Shown: positions 11,576 through 22,559 of the stretch, in pieces | Numbering within the stretch: position 1 is the first letter of the stretch | Layout: each line of letters begins with the position of its first letter | Assembly: GCA_029204225.1 (NCBI GenBank) | Contig: CM055092.1 | Coordinates: 19,151,222-19,215,221 of the forward strand | Direction: 5' to 3' | DNA length: 64,000 bases | Source: Diphasiastrum complanatum | Lineage: Eukaryota > Streptophyta > Lycopodiopsida > Lycopodiales > Lycopodiaceae | The notes under the pieces: generated by a model | Databases searched by the model: none | What the model was told of the DNA's origin: nothing | Seen by the model: only the letters and a program-made list of their open reading frames with translations | Program-made: the position numbers and the translations under genes

Positions 11576-12382
11576 CTCTTTTTCAAGCAAAGAATGGATT
11601 CCTCCAAATTCCACCATAGCAGAGAGCTTCCGATCAAGGTTTTTTATGGACATTCAAAACTGTATGAAATGTAGCACAAGTTCAAAAAACAATAGATTGC
11701 ACTGGTTTCTGCCGTTTGCAATATTTGTAGATTTTTTCTGTTGAATGTAATATTTGTAGAACAGTGACAATGTTTATTTGTAGTGATTTAACAGACAATA
11801 TGTTATCAAGCCTCCTTGATGATCATTGGGATAAAAAGAGTAATGGCAATATCGAGTGCATAGTTAATAGATCGTCAATGAAATTTAGATATCTTATAGA
11901 AAAACAAGTGTTTTTTTTAACATTTTATTATAGAAGTGGTCCAAAGTTGGCAATGGATGGAAAGCATTGGATCAGGATTTTATAGTGAATCATCAAGATC
12001 AAATAGAAATACAAGTGAGGCAAAATAATTCTACTCTTACAACAATTGAGGTGGAAGCACTTGATATTAGACTTGAAGAACACATCAAAAGAGAATCACC
12101 ACCACCTAGATCCTCATCATTAGTAGTAAAGTTGATTTGTTTGCTATGTTCATCTCTTTGTTTCTTCCAACATTCATTTGCAAATGTGAAAGTACTGTAC
12201 TTTAGGACCATAAATGGATCTACAAAAGATCCACAAGAGTGATTGGATGCTTGCTTAACAATCTATCAAAAAACTAGACACAAAAAAGTTGATCTAGATT
12301 GGCAATTTGACAAACAACAAGCACTAACAATCAAAAGCATTGATAAACATTGAAATCCGAGCCCACACGTGTGTACTACAGG
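11576..12382. other. Degenerate spacer, no recognisable gene
   Basis: Short frames (such as 11967-12242 plus) show no known domain. A CACACGTGTG palindrome near 12363 announces the LTR-like sequence that follows. Confidence 0.4.
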
Positions 12383-12706
12383 CTGTAGTACGGCCTTCAA
12401 CCTGAGAAACAAGTAGAAATTGATTTGGTCTCATTTGGATCACAAAAACTCAATGTACATAGTGAACTAGCTTGAGATTGCCAATGAGCTCCAAAAATTT
12501 TCTTTTTTCTCACTATGGAGAGAGGGAATACATAGCAAATTCGACTGTAGTACGGCCTTCAACCTGAGAAACAAGTAGAAATTGATTTGGTCTCATTTGG
12601 ATCACAAAAACTCAATGTACATAGTGAACTAGCTTGAGATTGCCAATGAGCTCCAAAAATTTTCTTTTTTCTCACTATGGAGAGAGGGAATACATAGCAA
12701 ATTCGA
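12383..12706. repeat. Exact 162-bp tandem duplication
   Basis: Positions 12383-12544 and 12545-12706 appear identical over the full 162 bp when compared by eye. The unit starts CTGTAGTACGGCCTTCAACC and ends ATAGCAAATTCGA. The unit is LTR-like (compare the ACGGACTCCAACCTGAAAATCAAG-like stretch near 30630). Such identity implies a very recent duplication or an assembly effect. Confidence 0.9.
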
Positions 12707-13010
12707 CTTCCTTCTTGAAGTTAGGTGGATTTCCAGCATGTAATAAGGAAGTTAACTCACTCTCCTTGACCTAAAATGAAACCCTAGTCTATTTCCTAGA
12801 GTTATGCTTGGTAGGTAGCTAGTTGGTCAAATTTTCACCTTAAACTTAGGTGTAGGTCCTATAAAGTAGGGATGACCACCAAATAGACATGACCAACTCT
12901 CTTGACTTGACCTAACCTACATTAGGATGGGTTTCCCATGTGGCATCATGGCCTCACATGTGTGGGACCCACTTGTGTACACAATTTACACTATTCTACA
13001 TGGTTTTTGA
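12707..13010 (-). mobile_element. Copia LTR-like fragment
   Basis: The sequence around 12780-13010 resembles 26600-26830 in order of motifs: a CTAGAGTT region, GTTGACCAAATG-type words, CACATGTGTG, then GTGTACAC and TTGATCAAGCTA. It abuts the gag remnant on its 3' side, so it is read as the 3' LTR of a copia element that lost most of pol. Confidence 0.45.
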
Positions 13011-13812
13011 TCAAGCTAGATTTGCCAATTTTTGGCAATTCTTCACAGCAAAATGCCCATTGATTCCACAATAAAAGCATTTCAACTTAGACTTATCTTT
13101 CTTTCTGCCAAAAAAAAAAAATCTCACCTTGATCTTGCCCTTTAGACCACTTGCCTTGGCCTTTGCCCTTGAACTTGCCTTTGATGAACATAGCCTCCTC
13201 TTCATAATGAGATGTTGATGTGGATCCACCTCCTTTTGATTGAAGCCTATACTCCTCATTCACCAAGATCTCTTGCAAATCCACAATACTTGGCAAAGTC
13301 TTTTGAATTGCAAAGCTTTGAACAAGATTAGCATGATCATCCAACAAGCCATTAAGTATAACTTGAACAAGTTCCACCTCCTTAATGCTTTCATCAATAC
13401 ATGCTAACTCATCATTGAATTATTTAACCCTGAAAACAAAAGCATGGGTACTCTTTTCTTTCTTTTGCAAACTTTGAAAGATTTTCCTCCTAAGAGTAAG
13501 CACTCTTGATGTAGACTTGGATTCATAAAGCTTCTTCAAAGCTTCCCAAGCCTCCCAAGATGATGTGCACTTACCAACTTCCTTGAGAAGCTCATTAGTA
13601 ACAGTCATCTTAATCATGTGTAGAGCTTTCTTTGCTCTCTTGTCATACCTCACTTGATCTTCAGGTGCTCGAGGTCTCTCCTCCACACCTGCAACAATCT
13701 CCATCAACTCATTCATCTCCAATAAGGACTCCATCCTCACCTTCCAAGTAGAATAGTTGATTGAGATAAGCCTATCATTGCCTTCCAACATGAATCCACC
13801 ACTTGTAGCCAT
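13011..13812 (-). pseudogene. Ty1/copia gag polyprotein (UBN2 type) with zinc knuckle, broken
   Basis: The first frame (13812 down to 13420) reads as a plant copia gag N-terminus: NYSTWKVRMESLL, then KALHMIKMTVTNELL, SWEAWEALKKLYE and RVLTLRRKIFQSL, which is the UBN2/retrotran_gag_2 pattern. After a frame break near 13420, a second piece (13377-13093) continues gag, and a third (13259-13011) carries a CCHC knuckle, CFYCGINGHFAVKNC. The product would form the particle and bind element RNA. Protease, integrase and RT are missing; LTR-like sequence follows directly, so the element is internally deleted. Confidence 0.8.
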
Positions 13813-14926
13813 GTTGCAATGACCTGATCTTCTTCTTTCAACCTATTCCAATGCACAAAGCACTCTCTTGAATGTCCAAAAATGAACTCAAGAAGATATC
13901 ACAAAGATATGGAACCTCTCAAATCTCTTCTAGCACTTCTAACTAGAAAGTCAACACATAGAATAGTGAAATCTTGACCAACCTATGATCTATCCTCAAT
14001 CTAATGATTCTTGACACTTCCTACGATTGAAACACACTCAAATGAAGTTCAATAACCTCACATACTAGAGATCCAATCAAAATTAGGGTTTTGACAAAAT
14101 CACAAAAAATTGAATATCTCAAATTCTACATGCAATTTCTAAAAACTTGATATATCATCTTGTAGCCTCCAATGAGACCTTCCTAATGAACCAAATATCA
14201 TCTAATTCCAGTAAACCAAGTGTGAAATCGGAATTGATCAAGTATATAATCTTATATTGAATTTTGACCTACAAAAGAGATTCCATTCTACACATGCAAA
14301 AATGCTGATTTTTGAGTAGAAATCAATCTAGCATGCTCTAGCATTGGTAACTCCTCCAAATCCTTGCTAAATATGGCTGATCCTTTCATAACCTGAAACA
14401 CAATAGTTGTGATAACATGTGAAGTATTTCAAATCATTCAAGATCCAATCCATGTCCCTGATCTTTGGTTACAATAAGGAGCAAACCAACAATCCTGCCA
14501 ATGTAGAAAAATCAGCATCTACATACAAAATGAGATGCAAACTCTAAGAGATACTGATCAAACATGAGCCAAAACATAAAATATGATTGCTATCCATGAA
14601 ATTACAGTACCCTACTATATTTCACACATGTGAAACTGAAAATAGCAATAAATGATCATTCTACACATAGAATTGCAACGTAACATCATGAGAGTGCACC
14701 AATGAGTAGTAGAACTCAAAGAGAACCATGTATAATGATGAAATGAGAGAGAGAAGAGAGAATATCCCTTTCTCCACGAGTTACAACAATATATAACAGG
14801 TCCAAACCCTATTTGTCCACTTGGCTTTCTCTCCAAAATGTAAACCCTACTATTTTTGGGTCTAGATTCAATGTACCCAAAGTTCAAATTTGAATCTCTC
14901 TCAAAATTGACTACCAACTTTCCCAC
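13813..14926 (-). mobile_element. 5' LTR/leader of the copia gag element, including an inverted copy of 1-285
   Basis: Upstream of gag on the minus strand, the sequence begins TGTGGGAAAGTTGG near 14926 (a candidate TG LTR start) and contains 14418-14705, the inverted partner of the window start, with a TTCACACATGTGAA palindrome. No intact TGGTATCAGAGC was found between this and gag, so the LTR end is not defined. Confidence 0.55.
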
Positions 14927-15714
14927 ACTTTCAAAAAGTATTTATTGAATGTATTTTAGACTGATATAACTTCAAAAAGTTTATCTCTAAGTCTAAAATG
15001 AGTTTTGGCCTCATATTGACAATTAACCAAAATATGACTAAACTTGTTGAAATCTCTCAAACAGTCCTCCTACCTATATCCATCACATGTACATGCACTA
15101 CTCCATATGTCTCAATTAAAGTGTCTGGGTCCTCTCAGTTAACCCATAGTAATATACTAAACAATTACTAGTAACTACTAGTTAGTCACGAATCTCCATC
15201 ACAAAATTTATTGCATCAAGCATAAACTAATCAAGAAGGAGTTCCAGAATCCAGATTTACCGAGAACGCCAATATCAAAAGATCAGAGTCCTAGACCAGC
15301 CAATGAGTGAAAACAAAGTCCAACGCCTCCCCAACATATTCCACAATGACAAAAATGAAAGCATGGCGGAGTCGACAAAGAAACTTAAATCTAATTGTAA
15401 ATATAATGTCAGACACGCTTAGAAGATGCACTATACTCATAAGCCGATGGCACGAGAAATAGAATAAGATCTATGCTTCAACGGGCCAATAATAAGAGAG
15501 GACCCAAGTAGTTTAAAATGCATTTTGGCTAGTAGCTTTTTAAGATCTTAAAGTTGTTATGACACATGGTTTTTGGTGAACCGAAAGCCCTACCCTAGCT
15601 TTGTCTATAAGTAGGAATGTGACACCATTTTGTAATCACCATTTTCATTGTGAACGTCTTTTTGGGCACCCAATTATTGTTAATGCCCTACAATCTACAA
15701 CATTGGCCCCATAG

Positions 15715-15718
<4 letters not shown>
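14927..15718. other. Intergenic stretch, no recognisable gene
   Basis: No gene-like frame and no clear repeat structure. It ends at the first of three (GA)n tracts. Confidence 0.4.

Positions 15719-15800
<82 letters not shown>
15719..15800. repeat. (GA)41 microsatellite
   Basis: Pure GA dinucleotide run. The arginine-glutamate and leucine-serine frames across it are artefacts of the repeat. Confidence 0.98.
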
Positions 15801-15804
<4 letters not shown>

Positions 15805-16145
15805 TATTAACAATTTTTTTGGGCACCCAATTTCCAAACTTGGCATACAAAAACATACTCAAGAGACGAATCAGAAAACAAAACGATTTGAGCAGCAAGA
15901 TGGCAAGAGGTATACTAACAGTTGCAAATCTTCCAACTATCTGTAGGAGAGAGAGCGGGTGGATATATAGCTTAAGAATAATCCAATTCTTCCTTGAGGG
16001 AAGACTCAATGAATCAATTTGGAGCTTCTTCAAGACCCACTGCATAGAAGTTGAAAGTTCTGTTTCCACAGGCAAAAGCTCTGTTTCCATAGTCGATTAG
16101 GTGTGCCAGTTGGTTATTGCTAGCTAGTTGGATAAATAGGTAATA

Positions 16146-16149
<4 letters not shown>

Positions 16150-16224
<75 letters not shown>
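16150..16224. repeat. (GA)37 microsatellite
   Basis: Pure GA dinucleotide run immediately left of a dispersed repeat that has a second copy at 41150. Confidence 0.98.
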
Positions 16225-16226
<2 letters not shown>

Positions 16227-16610
16227 ACAAAATTTCACATACTCCCTCTTGACAAGTCAAGACCAAACCCTTTGAACGCTTCAATTTATAGCATAACAGG
16301 TAAAAATACAGTTGTATAAAGTTTAACAGTATAGAGTACCATAAAGCGAAGCAAGTTTTAAGACGCCTAGCTGTTACCTGCCACCATCCCACACAACAAA
16401 ACCGCACGAGTTAGGCGCTTGAGGAAGACAGGTGTCAAAGCCGAGCACCAGTTGTTATCCATGTTCGAAACAAGATTCACTACTTTATCAGCTAGATTGC
16501 ATTAAAAACAAGTGCGTCCAATCTTCCCAATCATTCATTTCATAACATAGCAATACGTTCTACTCTTTTAACGAAGCCATATCAGGGCAGACGCCATACT
16601 AATCAGTAAA
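16225..16610. repeat. Dispersed repeat, copy 1 (partner 41150-41560)
   Basis: Shared blocks in the same order and orientation include CTCTTGACAAGTCAAGACCA, GCCACCATCCCAC, GAGGAAGACAGGTGTC and CAGTTGTTATCCATGT. Near 16580 comes CCATATCAGGGC with GCCATACTAATC. Both copies begin directly after a dinucleotide tract, (GA)n here and (AT)n at 41117. No coding sequence; class unknown. Confidence 0.75.
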
Positions 16611-17460
16611 GGAGCAAAAAGAACGTATTAGTTTCACATATACATTCTACATGTAAGTAGCTATCTTTCATTACACAGATGGATAGAGACTGGGCGATGG
16701 TCACACCGCTAGGTACTAGAGCACCATCGTGCTATACTAGTACCCATAGGTCTCCCGTATCAGTTTTCTGAGAGTCCAAGCGCCGAACAACTTGGGCAAA
16801 TCCATGCCATTCAAGTGTACCATGGTCGAGCTCTATGTAAGTAGTTGACTTTACTAATATTAATCGGACACCAGATGTAGAAAACAAAAAAAATTTATAA
16901 CTCGTGCCCATGTCACCTAATGCGCATCCAGAAACCTACTGGAAGGACAACGGTCCATCGCATTTTTTAACGCATTATGTACTGAAAAACTACATCCTTC
17001 CTTATCAGCGAGCTACCATTCAAAACGTTCTCACCTTTGTTTGCAGTATGATTGCTCTTCCAATAGCATCCACGAGCATTCTCTTCAATCACAATTACCA
17101 TAGGGTAGAGCACCAGGAGAGCAAGGATGAGGGAGAGAGAGAGATCAAGAAAGCATGAGGGAAAGTGAATAGGGTTGTGTGAATTCTCTCTTTATAGAAC
17201 CATAGGACACTTAGGTGTACTAAGTGCAAATTGTTGCTCACCATTAGATTGATTGTCCATAATGTGCACAGATCCTGGCCATTGAAAGATTCACAACTTT
17301 TCCACCATTTGTTTAAAAAAACTTTATCTATTATGTGGGGTCTTTTATCATAGTAAGGCATTTTATTTGCCCCCACTAGTAAATAAGATTAGTATGCGAC
17401 ATTTACATTCCACAGAGGCTTGCAAAGCGAATAAAGCGATATATGTATGTAATAGAGCCC

Positions 17461-17462
<2 letters not shown>
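16611..17462. other. Spacer before the gypsy element, no recognisable gene
   Basis: Contains words such as GGGCAAATCCATGCCATT that recur at 41700-41880, so the dispersed repeat may extend here in diverged form. No gene seen. Confidence 0.4.

Positions 17463-17537
<75 letters not shown>
17463..17537. repeat. (GA)37 microsatellite at the 5' edge of the gypsy element
   Basis: Pure GA run followed by GTGTGTGTATG and then the LTR start at 17548. Confidence 0.97.
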
Positions 17538-17539
<2 letters not shown>

Positions 17540-17547
17540 TGTGTATG

Positions 17548-18054
17548 TGTTACATACCCATATGATTATGCAACGGGAAACTTGAGGTGACGGTCTCAAT
17601 AATTGGACGGAACGCTGATCTGGAGCTATAGGTCTTTTGGGTGCCACGTGTCAATACTCGTTGTTATGGACCCGTGTCAGTGTGCACAACTGCCGCGTGT
17701 CGTTAGTCATGCATGACTCCTATGGAGGGAGATGACCCACCTGGACTATGTATATAGAGATGGATCTCCATGAGCTAGGTATTCATTCTCTCCTGAAGAA
17801 TGAAGAGCTCTTCCACTGGTGGTTAGGTTAGGACGAGTATCTACGCCTCAGGATGTAAGTAGGTGAGGGTCGAGGGTAAGACATGGTTGTATGGGACACC
17901 ATGGCTTACATGAGATCCGAGCTTGCTTGATGGTGGTCTGTAGCTCCAGTGCATGAGGGTGAGGTGGCAGTACCTCTATGGTTGGGTGGAAACTTAGCGT
18001 TTGTCACTTGTTTGTACTTTAGCAATGACCGGCATGACGATGGGGATTCTAACA
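17548..18054 (+). repeat. 5' LTR of the gypsy element
   Basis: Starts TGTTACATACCC and ends GGGGATTCTAACA, giving TGTTA/TAACA short inverted ends; 507 bp. TATATAGAG near 17750 is a plausible TATA box. Confidence 0.93.
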
Positions 18055-18056
18055 GT

Positions 18057-18069
18057 TGGTATCAGAGCC
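18057..18069 (+). promoter_or_regulatory. Primer-binding site (tRNA-Met)
   Basis: TGGTATCAGAGCC two bases after the LTR end, complementary to the 3' end of plant initiator tRNA-Met; priming site for minus-strand DNA. Confidence 0.93.
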
Positions 18070-19564
18070 ACCGATCATTGTGAATAAGCTGCAATTGCCC
18101 TAACTTTTGTTATTGGTTGGTTTGAGCTTTTAGCTATTGTTTTTTAAGGCTTAGTTGATTTCGTTGAATCGATCTGAACAACTTTGCTTTTTGGTTCGTC
18201 TCAATCTGAGGTCGTTTTGATTGAAAACGAACCACCTTTGCTAGCTACGGTGGTGGTAGTCGCTTTCTTTTGAATGTTTTACGGTTTTTAAAACTTCAAA
18301 TACCGATATCGTTTTGGCCTTATTTTGAGCCTTGGAAGTCGAAATTTTTTTTGCATACAAAATTTTTCTTTTTTACAAAAAAAAATTTGCCAAAAAAAAA
18401 AAAAAAAAAAAAAACCTCGTGCACCCGCGCGTCCGCGCGGACCTGCACGCCTGGCTGCTGGTTCTGTTCCGTACAGTTTTAGAAAATTCTGTAACCGTTG
18501 TCGTTGCGGGACTCCCACCCATCTGCATATTGGAGGAGTTTTATTAAGCTTTAATAATTACGTTCACAAGTTCCTTCACTCTTGGTTCTAAAGGATTTTT
18601 GTACCTTGCAAGTACAATAATCTTCAATATGTTGAGAAAATTGCTAAAGCAAAGTAAAGCTTTCGTTTTCTCAAGAAAAGTTGCAGAGCCTTTCTTTTTG
18701 CAATCTAAACCAAAGAGTTGAGGCCTTGTTTGGTTAACATGAACATGATTGAAAGTTCTTTATACTTGTAAAGTACATAGTAAACTTTACAAAGTTTACA
18801 AAGTTTTTTTTATACTAAGTTATAAAACTTAGTCTCTAAGTTTGAACATAAAAGCTTTTCTAAACTTTCAATATGCTTTAACTAAATTTTGAAGAAAGGG
18901 GAGAGATTAATAAAACAAAAGTACAAAGTTGTACAACTGTACTTGCAGGCTGTACCTATTGCAGGTACAGACTTGTGTACCCTTTTTCTTCATTTTCTTA
19001 GCCTCTTTCTTGGGCTTAATCCTCCTCTTTGTAATCTTCCACATACACACCAAGAAAAATTGGTAATTCCTTCATCCTTTTCTCTTTTGGGGAGGAAATT
19101 TGATGTTTTTTCCTCCACCTCCTCCTCATGAACGTATAGTTGTACATGCACCTTTTCCTTTGCCTAAGGACAAGCCTTAGAGGAGACTTAGGTGTATCTT
19201 TAGGCCATAAGGCCATGAGGTCAAGGCGGTGACCCAAAAGTTGGGTGGGGATGTGACCAAAGTGACCCTTGGGTGAGGTGGCGTAAAGAGGGTGGTGGCC
19301 ATGTGAGTTGAGGGTAGGTAGACCCCATAAGGGAATGCCACTTGTTTTAGGTGCCCATGTGCTTGCTAGGTGGTGACCATAAGGCCCGCCACTCGGCAAG
19401 GCCTTTTTAAGAAGGAAAAGAAGTGGGATGGGGGATATAGGCTCCATTTCCATCATTGAGGTGCTTATTGTGGCTTAGTCTCCTTGAGTAGTGGTCTCAA
19501 GTTCTCTCTGTCCTTTTGTGTCGAACCCTTGCAATTTTTTCTTTGCCTTCTTCCTTAGTGCGCC
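18070..19564 (+). other. Leader between PBS and gag
   Basis: About 1.5 kb without a conserved frame. It contains poly-A runs (18367-18413) and segments matching 43.6-44.9 kb in the inverted second copy, so it belongs to the element. The frame on its opposite strand at 19016-19456 is not conserved protein. Confidence 0.7.
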
Positions 19565-20885
19565 ATGGACCCTGTTATGCCCTCGGGTGAAGGACCGTCT
19601 TCACCACCTCCTCCTCCTGATGTAGACACTAACTAGCTTGTTCAGGCCATAAATATGTTGCAAAATCAAATTTTAGAAATGCAAGCCAAGCATGCCGCGG
19701 CCGAGCAAGAGTGGCATTCTTCGACGCACTCGTGGTCCCTTGGCGCTTATCCAATGTTTAATCTGAAAAATTTTTTCGGGTGAAAAGAAAGACCGGCTTC
19801 CCGATGTGGTATTGTCGTGGCTAGATCGATGGCATAGTCATTTTTCCATGCACGATGCGCCTGATAGTACGAAGATCGCATCTGCTCTCATGTTTTTATG
19901 CGGAAAGGTGTTTACATGGTGGCAGGATCTTAAGGAGAGGGCTACAGCCCCTTCTACATGGGACGTCTTTCAACAAGCCTTTAAATCGACTTTTCTTCCG
20001 GTGTTGGATGATTTTGAGCATTGGCGGCGTTTCGCCACCATGCAGATGGGTACTTGGCCGTTAGATGCCTATATCCAGGAATTCCAAGAAAATTTGCCTC
20101 AATTCGCCTCGTGAATCGATCCTATCTTGTTAAAATTACATTTTATTTTGGGGCTTCCAAAGGAATTTCAGCTAGAAGTGTGGCGTAACCAACCGCAGAC
20201 AATCGAAGATGCGGTTCGCTTTGCGAAAATCTTCGATGACGCCCATTTTGCCTCTCGCAAGGAGCAGATTCTGCCCAAGGCTGAACATAAAGAAAAGAAA
20301 TTTTTCAAGAAGCGGGGCAGAGACAAAACGGTGGACACCGGTTCCCAAGGCGGGAAAAAACATGTCAAATTAGAGCGCACCGACTACGACAAGGCGAGAA
20401 CCGGCGGGTTGTGCTTCTCCTGCATGGAGAAGGGACATCTTTCAAAAGATTGCCCGAAGAAAAAGCAAAAGAAATCTGGTGGGCAACCTAAATCTTTTAA
20501 AGCGCCAGGTAATTCTAGTATTTCTTTTGTTGATTTATCCTTTAATGATGGCACTAGTTGCAAGAATTGTTATTTTAATATAGCTGTTTCTGGCCCCCAT
20601 GATCTCATTCGTATAGATGGAGTTGTAGGACGCCAAGCTGTGACTGTTCTGCTTGATGATGGTTCCACACATAACTTCACAAATGCTAAACTGGTGCAGA
20701 AGCTCAGGGTGGCTACCGCGCCAAGTAATCACTTGTATGTGGTGAAAATGGCGTCGGAGGAAGATGGACAAGCTTGGGATCAACTCGTCCCTCAGCTGCC
20801 GCTTCAAATCCAAGATTATGTTGAACCACTAGATTTTCATATTATGAACTTGGATAGCGTAGACATAATCTTAGGAAAAGAATAG
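19565..20885 (+). pseudogene. Gypsy gag with CCHC knuckle and aspartic protease, broken
   Basis: The frame starts at ATG 19565 (MDPVMPSGEGPSS). A TAG at 19634-19636 replaces a glutamine codon kept in the copy at 43.3 kb, and a frame break follows near 19785. Gag continues in 19806-20114 (LSWLDRWHSHF, FLCGKVFTWWQDL, TFLPVLDDFEHWRRF) and, after a TGA near 20112, in 20127-20885. There a zinc knuckle CFSCMEKGHLSKDC and a retroviral-type protease are visible. The protease active site reads LLDDGSTHNF where DSG or DTG is usual, so it may be altered. The product would package element RNA and process the polyprotein. A TAG at 20883 ends the frame before RT. Confidence 0.9.
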
Positions 20886-22559
20886 TTTTATTCCAAAAAC
20901 AAGTCTTTAAGAAAAGATTATGTTACTCATGGTATTTCTTTTTTGCATAAAGGCTTGTTGGTCAAGCTAAAAGGCGATGTAAATAAGCCTTTTGATCCTT
21001 TGGTTTCTGCTTTAGAAGTTGTAGAATATTTGAAAGATTCTGGTAATAAAGTTTATCTTTGTTTTTTATAAGATGAAATTTATGTGGATGACCATCCAGT
21101 TCATAGTCTAAATATTGATTTATCGCATTTGCCTTTGAATGTGTCTGAAAATAATCCCTTAAGTGTTAACTCACCTGAAGGAATAGTATTTAACAAACTT
21201 AGACAAGATTATAGCGATGTTTTTCCTGATAAACTCCCTGATGGCCTACCTCCCCAAAGGAGTGTTGACCATCAGATAGAGTTGCTTCCTGGTAGCCAAC
21301 TTGTATCTCTTTTTCCATACAGGGTTAGCATCAAGGAAGAGGATGAAATTTCTAAGCAGTTACAAGAACTCCTTAAGATGGGCCACATATGGCCTAGTGA
21401 GTCCCCTTGGGGAGCTCCAATCCTTTTAGTTAGTAAAAAGGATGGCGACACACGTTTGTGTGGTGACTTTAAAAAGCTAAATGATTTAACCATCAAAAAC
21501 AGATATCCCTTACCTAGGATGGATGATCTTATGGATCGTCTGAATGGGGCTAAGTATTTCTCCAAGATTGATCTTAGATCAGGATACCATCAGATGAGGA
21601 TTGGGAACGAAGATGTTCCTAAGACTGGATTTCGATCCAAATATGGCCATTATGAGTTTTTAGTGTTACCTTTTGGACTCACGAATGCGCCTGCCACTTT
21701 CCAACAGATGATGAACGATATTCTTCATCCATATCTGGGAAAGTTTGTGGTGGTGTATTTGGACGACATATCAATTTATAGTCGGACCCTTGAGGAGCAT
21801 GAAGAGCATCTTCGTATTGTCTTAGATCTTCTAAGACAAGAAAAGCTCTATGCTAAGGAGTCAAAATGTGAGTTCTTTCAAACTAAACTCAAATACATGG
21901 GCCATGTCATATCGAATAAAGGTCTTGAAATCGATTATGACAAAGTCCGCAAGGTGAGAGAATGGCCGAGACCTTTGACAATTCGTGATGTGAAATCCTT
22001 TTTGGGCTTCACAGGATTCTTTCACAGGTTCATTTTGGACTATGCCTTAATAGCATTGCCCTTGACGAACGTTCTTAAGGGGGTGAAGAAAAAATGTAGC
22101 CGCAGAAAAAGTCCATTGATAATGTGGACGGATGAAATGAATGAGAGTTTTGAGACTCTCAAACACTATGTTTCTACGACTCCAATTTTACACATTGCCG
22201 ATCCTAATCGGCCCTTTGTGGTTGATACGGATGCTAGCAACTTTGCTGTTGGAGCGGTCCTTTATCAGGACGGTAGACCAGTTGCTTTTGAAAGCAAGAA
22301 GCTGGACCATGCTCAAACTAGGTATTCTACTTATGAGAAGGAGCTTTTTGTAGTCATTCACGCGTTAAAAATCTGGAGGCATTATCTTTATGGTGCCAGA
22401 TTTACGGTAATGACTGATCACCAATCCCTTAAATATATCTTTGATGCTAAGGACCTTCGTGGCTGTAAGGCTAGATGGTCGGAACTCATTCAGGAGTTTG
22501 TCTTCGACATTAAGTATCGTAAAGGTACGTCGAACTGTGTTGCCGATGCCTTGAGCTAG
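20886..22559 (+). pseudogene. Gypsy reverse transcriptase and RNase H, long open frame
   Basis: After a short decayed linker (stop near 21069), the frame 21084-22559 is open for 491 codons. RT motifs are present: PWGAPILLVSKKDGDTRLCGD, KIDLRSGYHQMRI, FRSKYGHYEFLVLPFGLTNA, and the catalytic YLDD at 21756-21767. RNase H of the RT_RNaseH type follows, with DTDASNFAVGAVLYQ, YSTYEKELFVVIHALKIWRHYL and TDHQSLKYIF. These enzymes copy element RNA into DNA. The frame ends at TAG 22557, where a functional element would read on into integrase. Confidence 0.95.

Noticed and set aside
11775-11790. TTTGTAGTG as a second CACTA terminus
   Set aside because: No subterminal repeats, no partner end and no transposase nearby.
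15650-15946. Open frames made of Arg-Glu or Leu-Ser repeats (also at 16120-16407, 17363-17647, 24488-24913 and 38807-39135)
   Set aside because: They are translations of (GA)n/(CT)n microsatellites and carry no other conserved sequence.
18420-18470. GC-rich CGCGCGTCCGCGCGGACC segment as a regulatory island
   Set aside because: It is part of the gypsy leader and recurs in the inverted copy near 44535, so it belongs to the element.
19016-19456. 146-codon minus-strand frame
   Set aside because: Antisense to the leader of the gypsy element; the matching leader in the inverted copy does not keep it.
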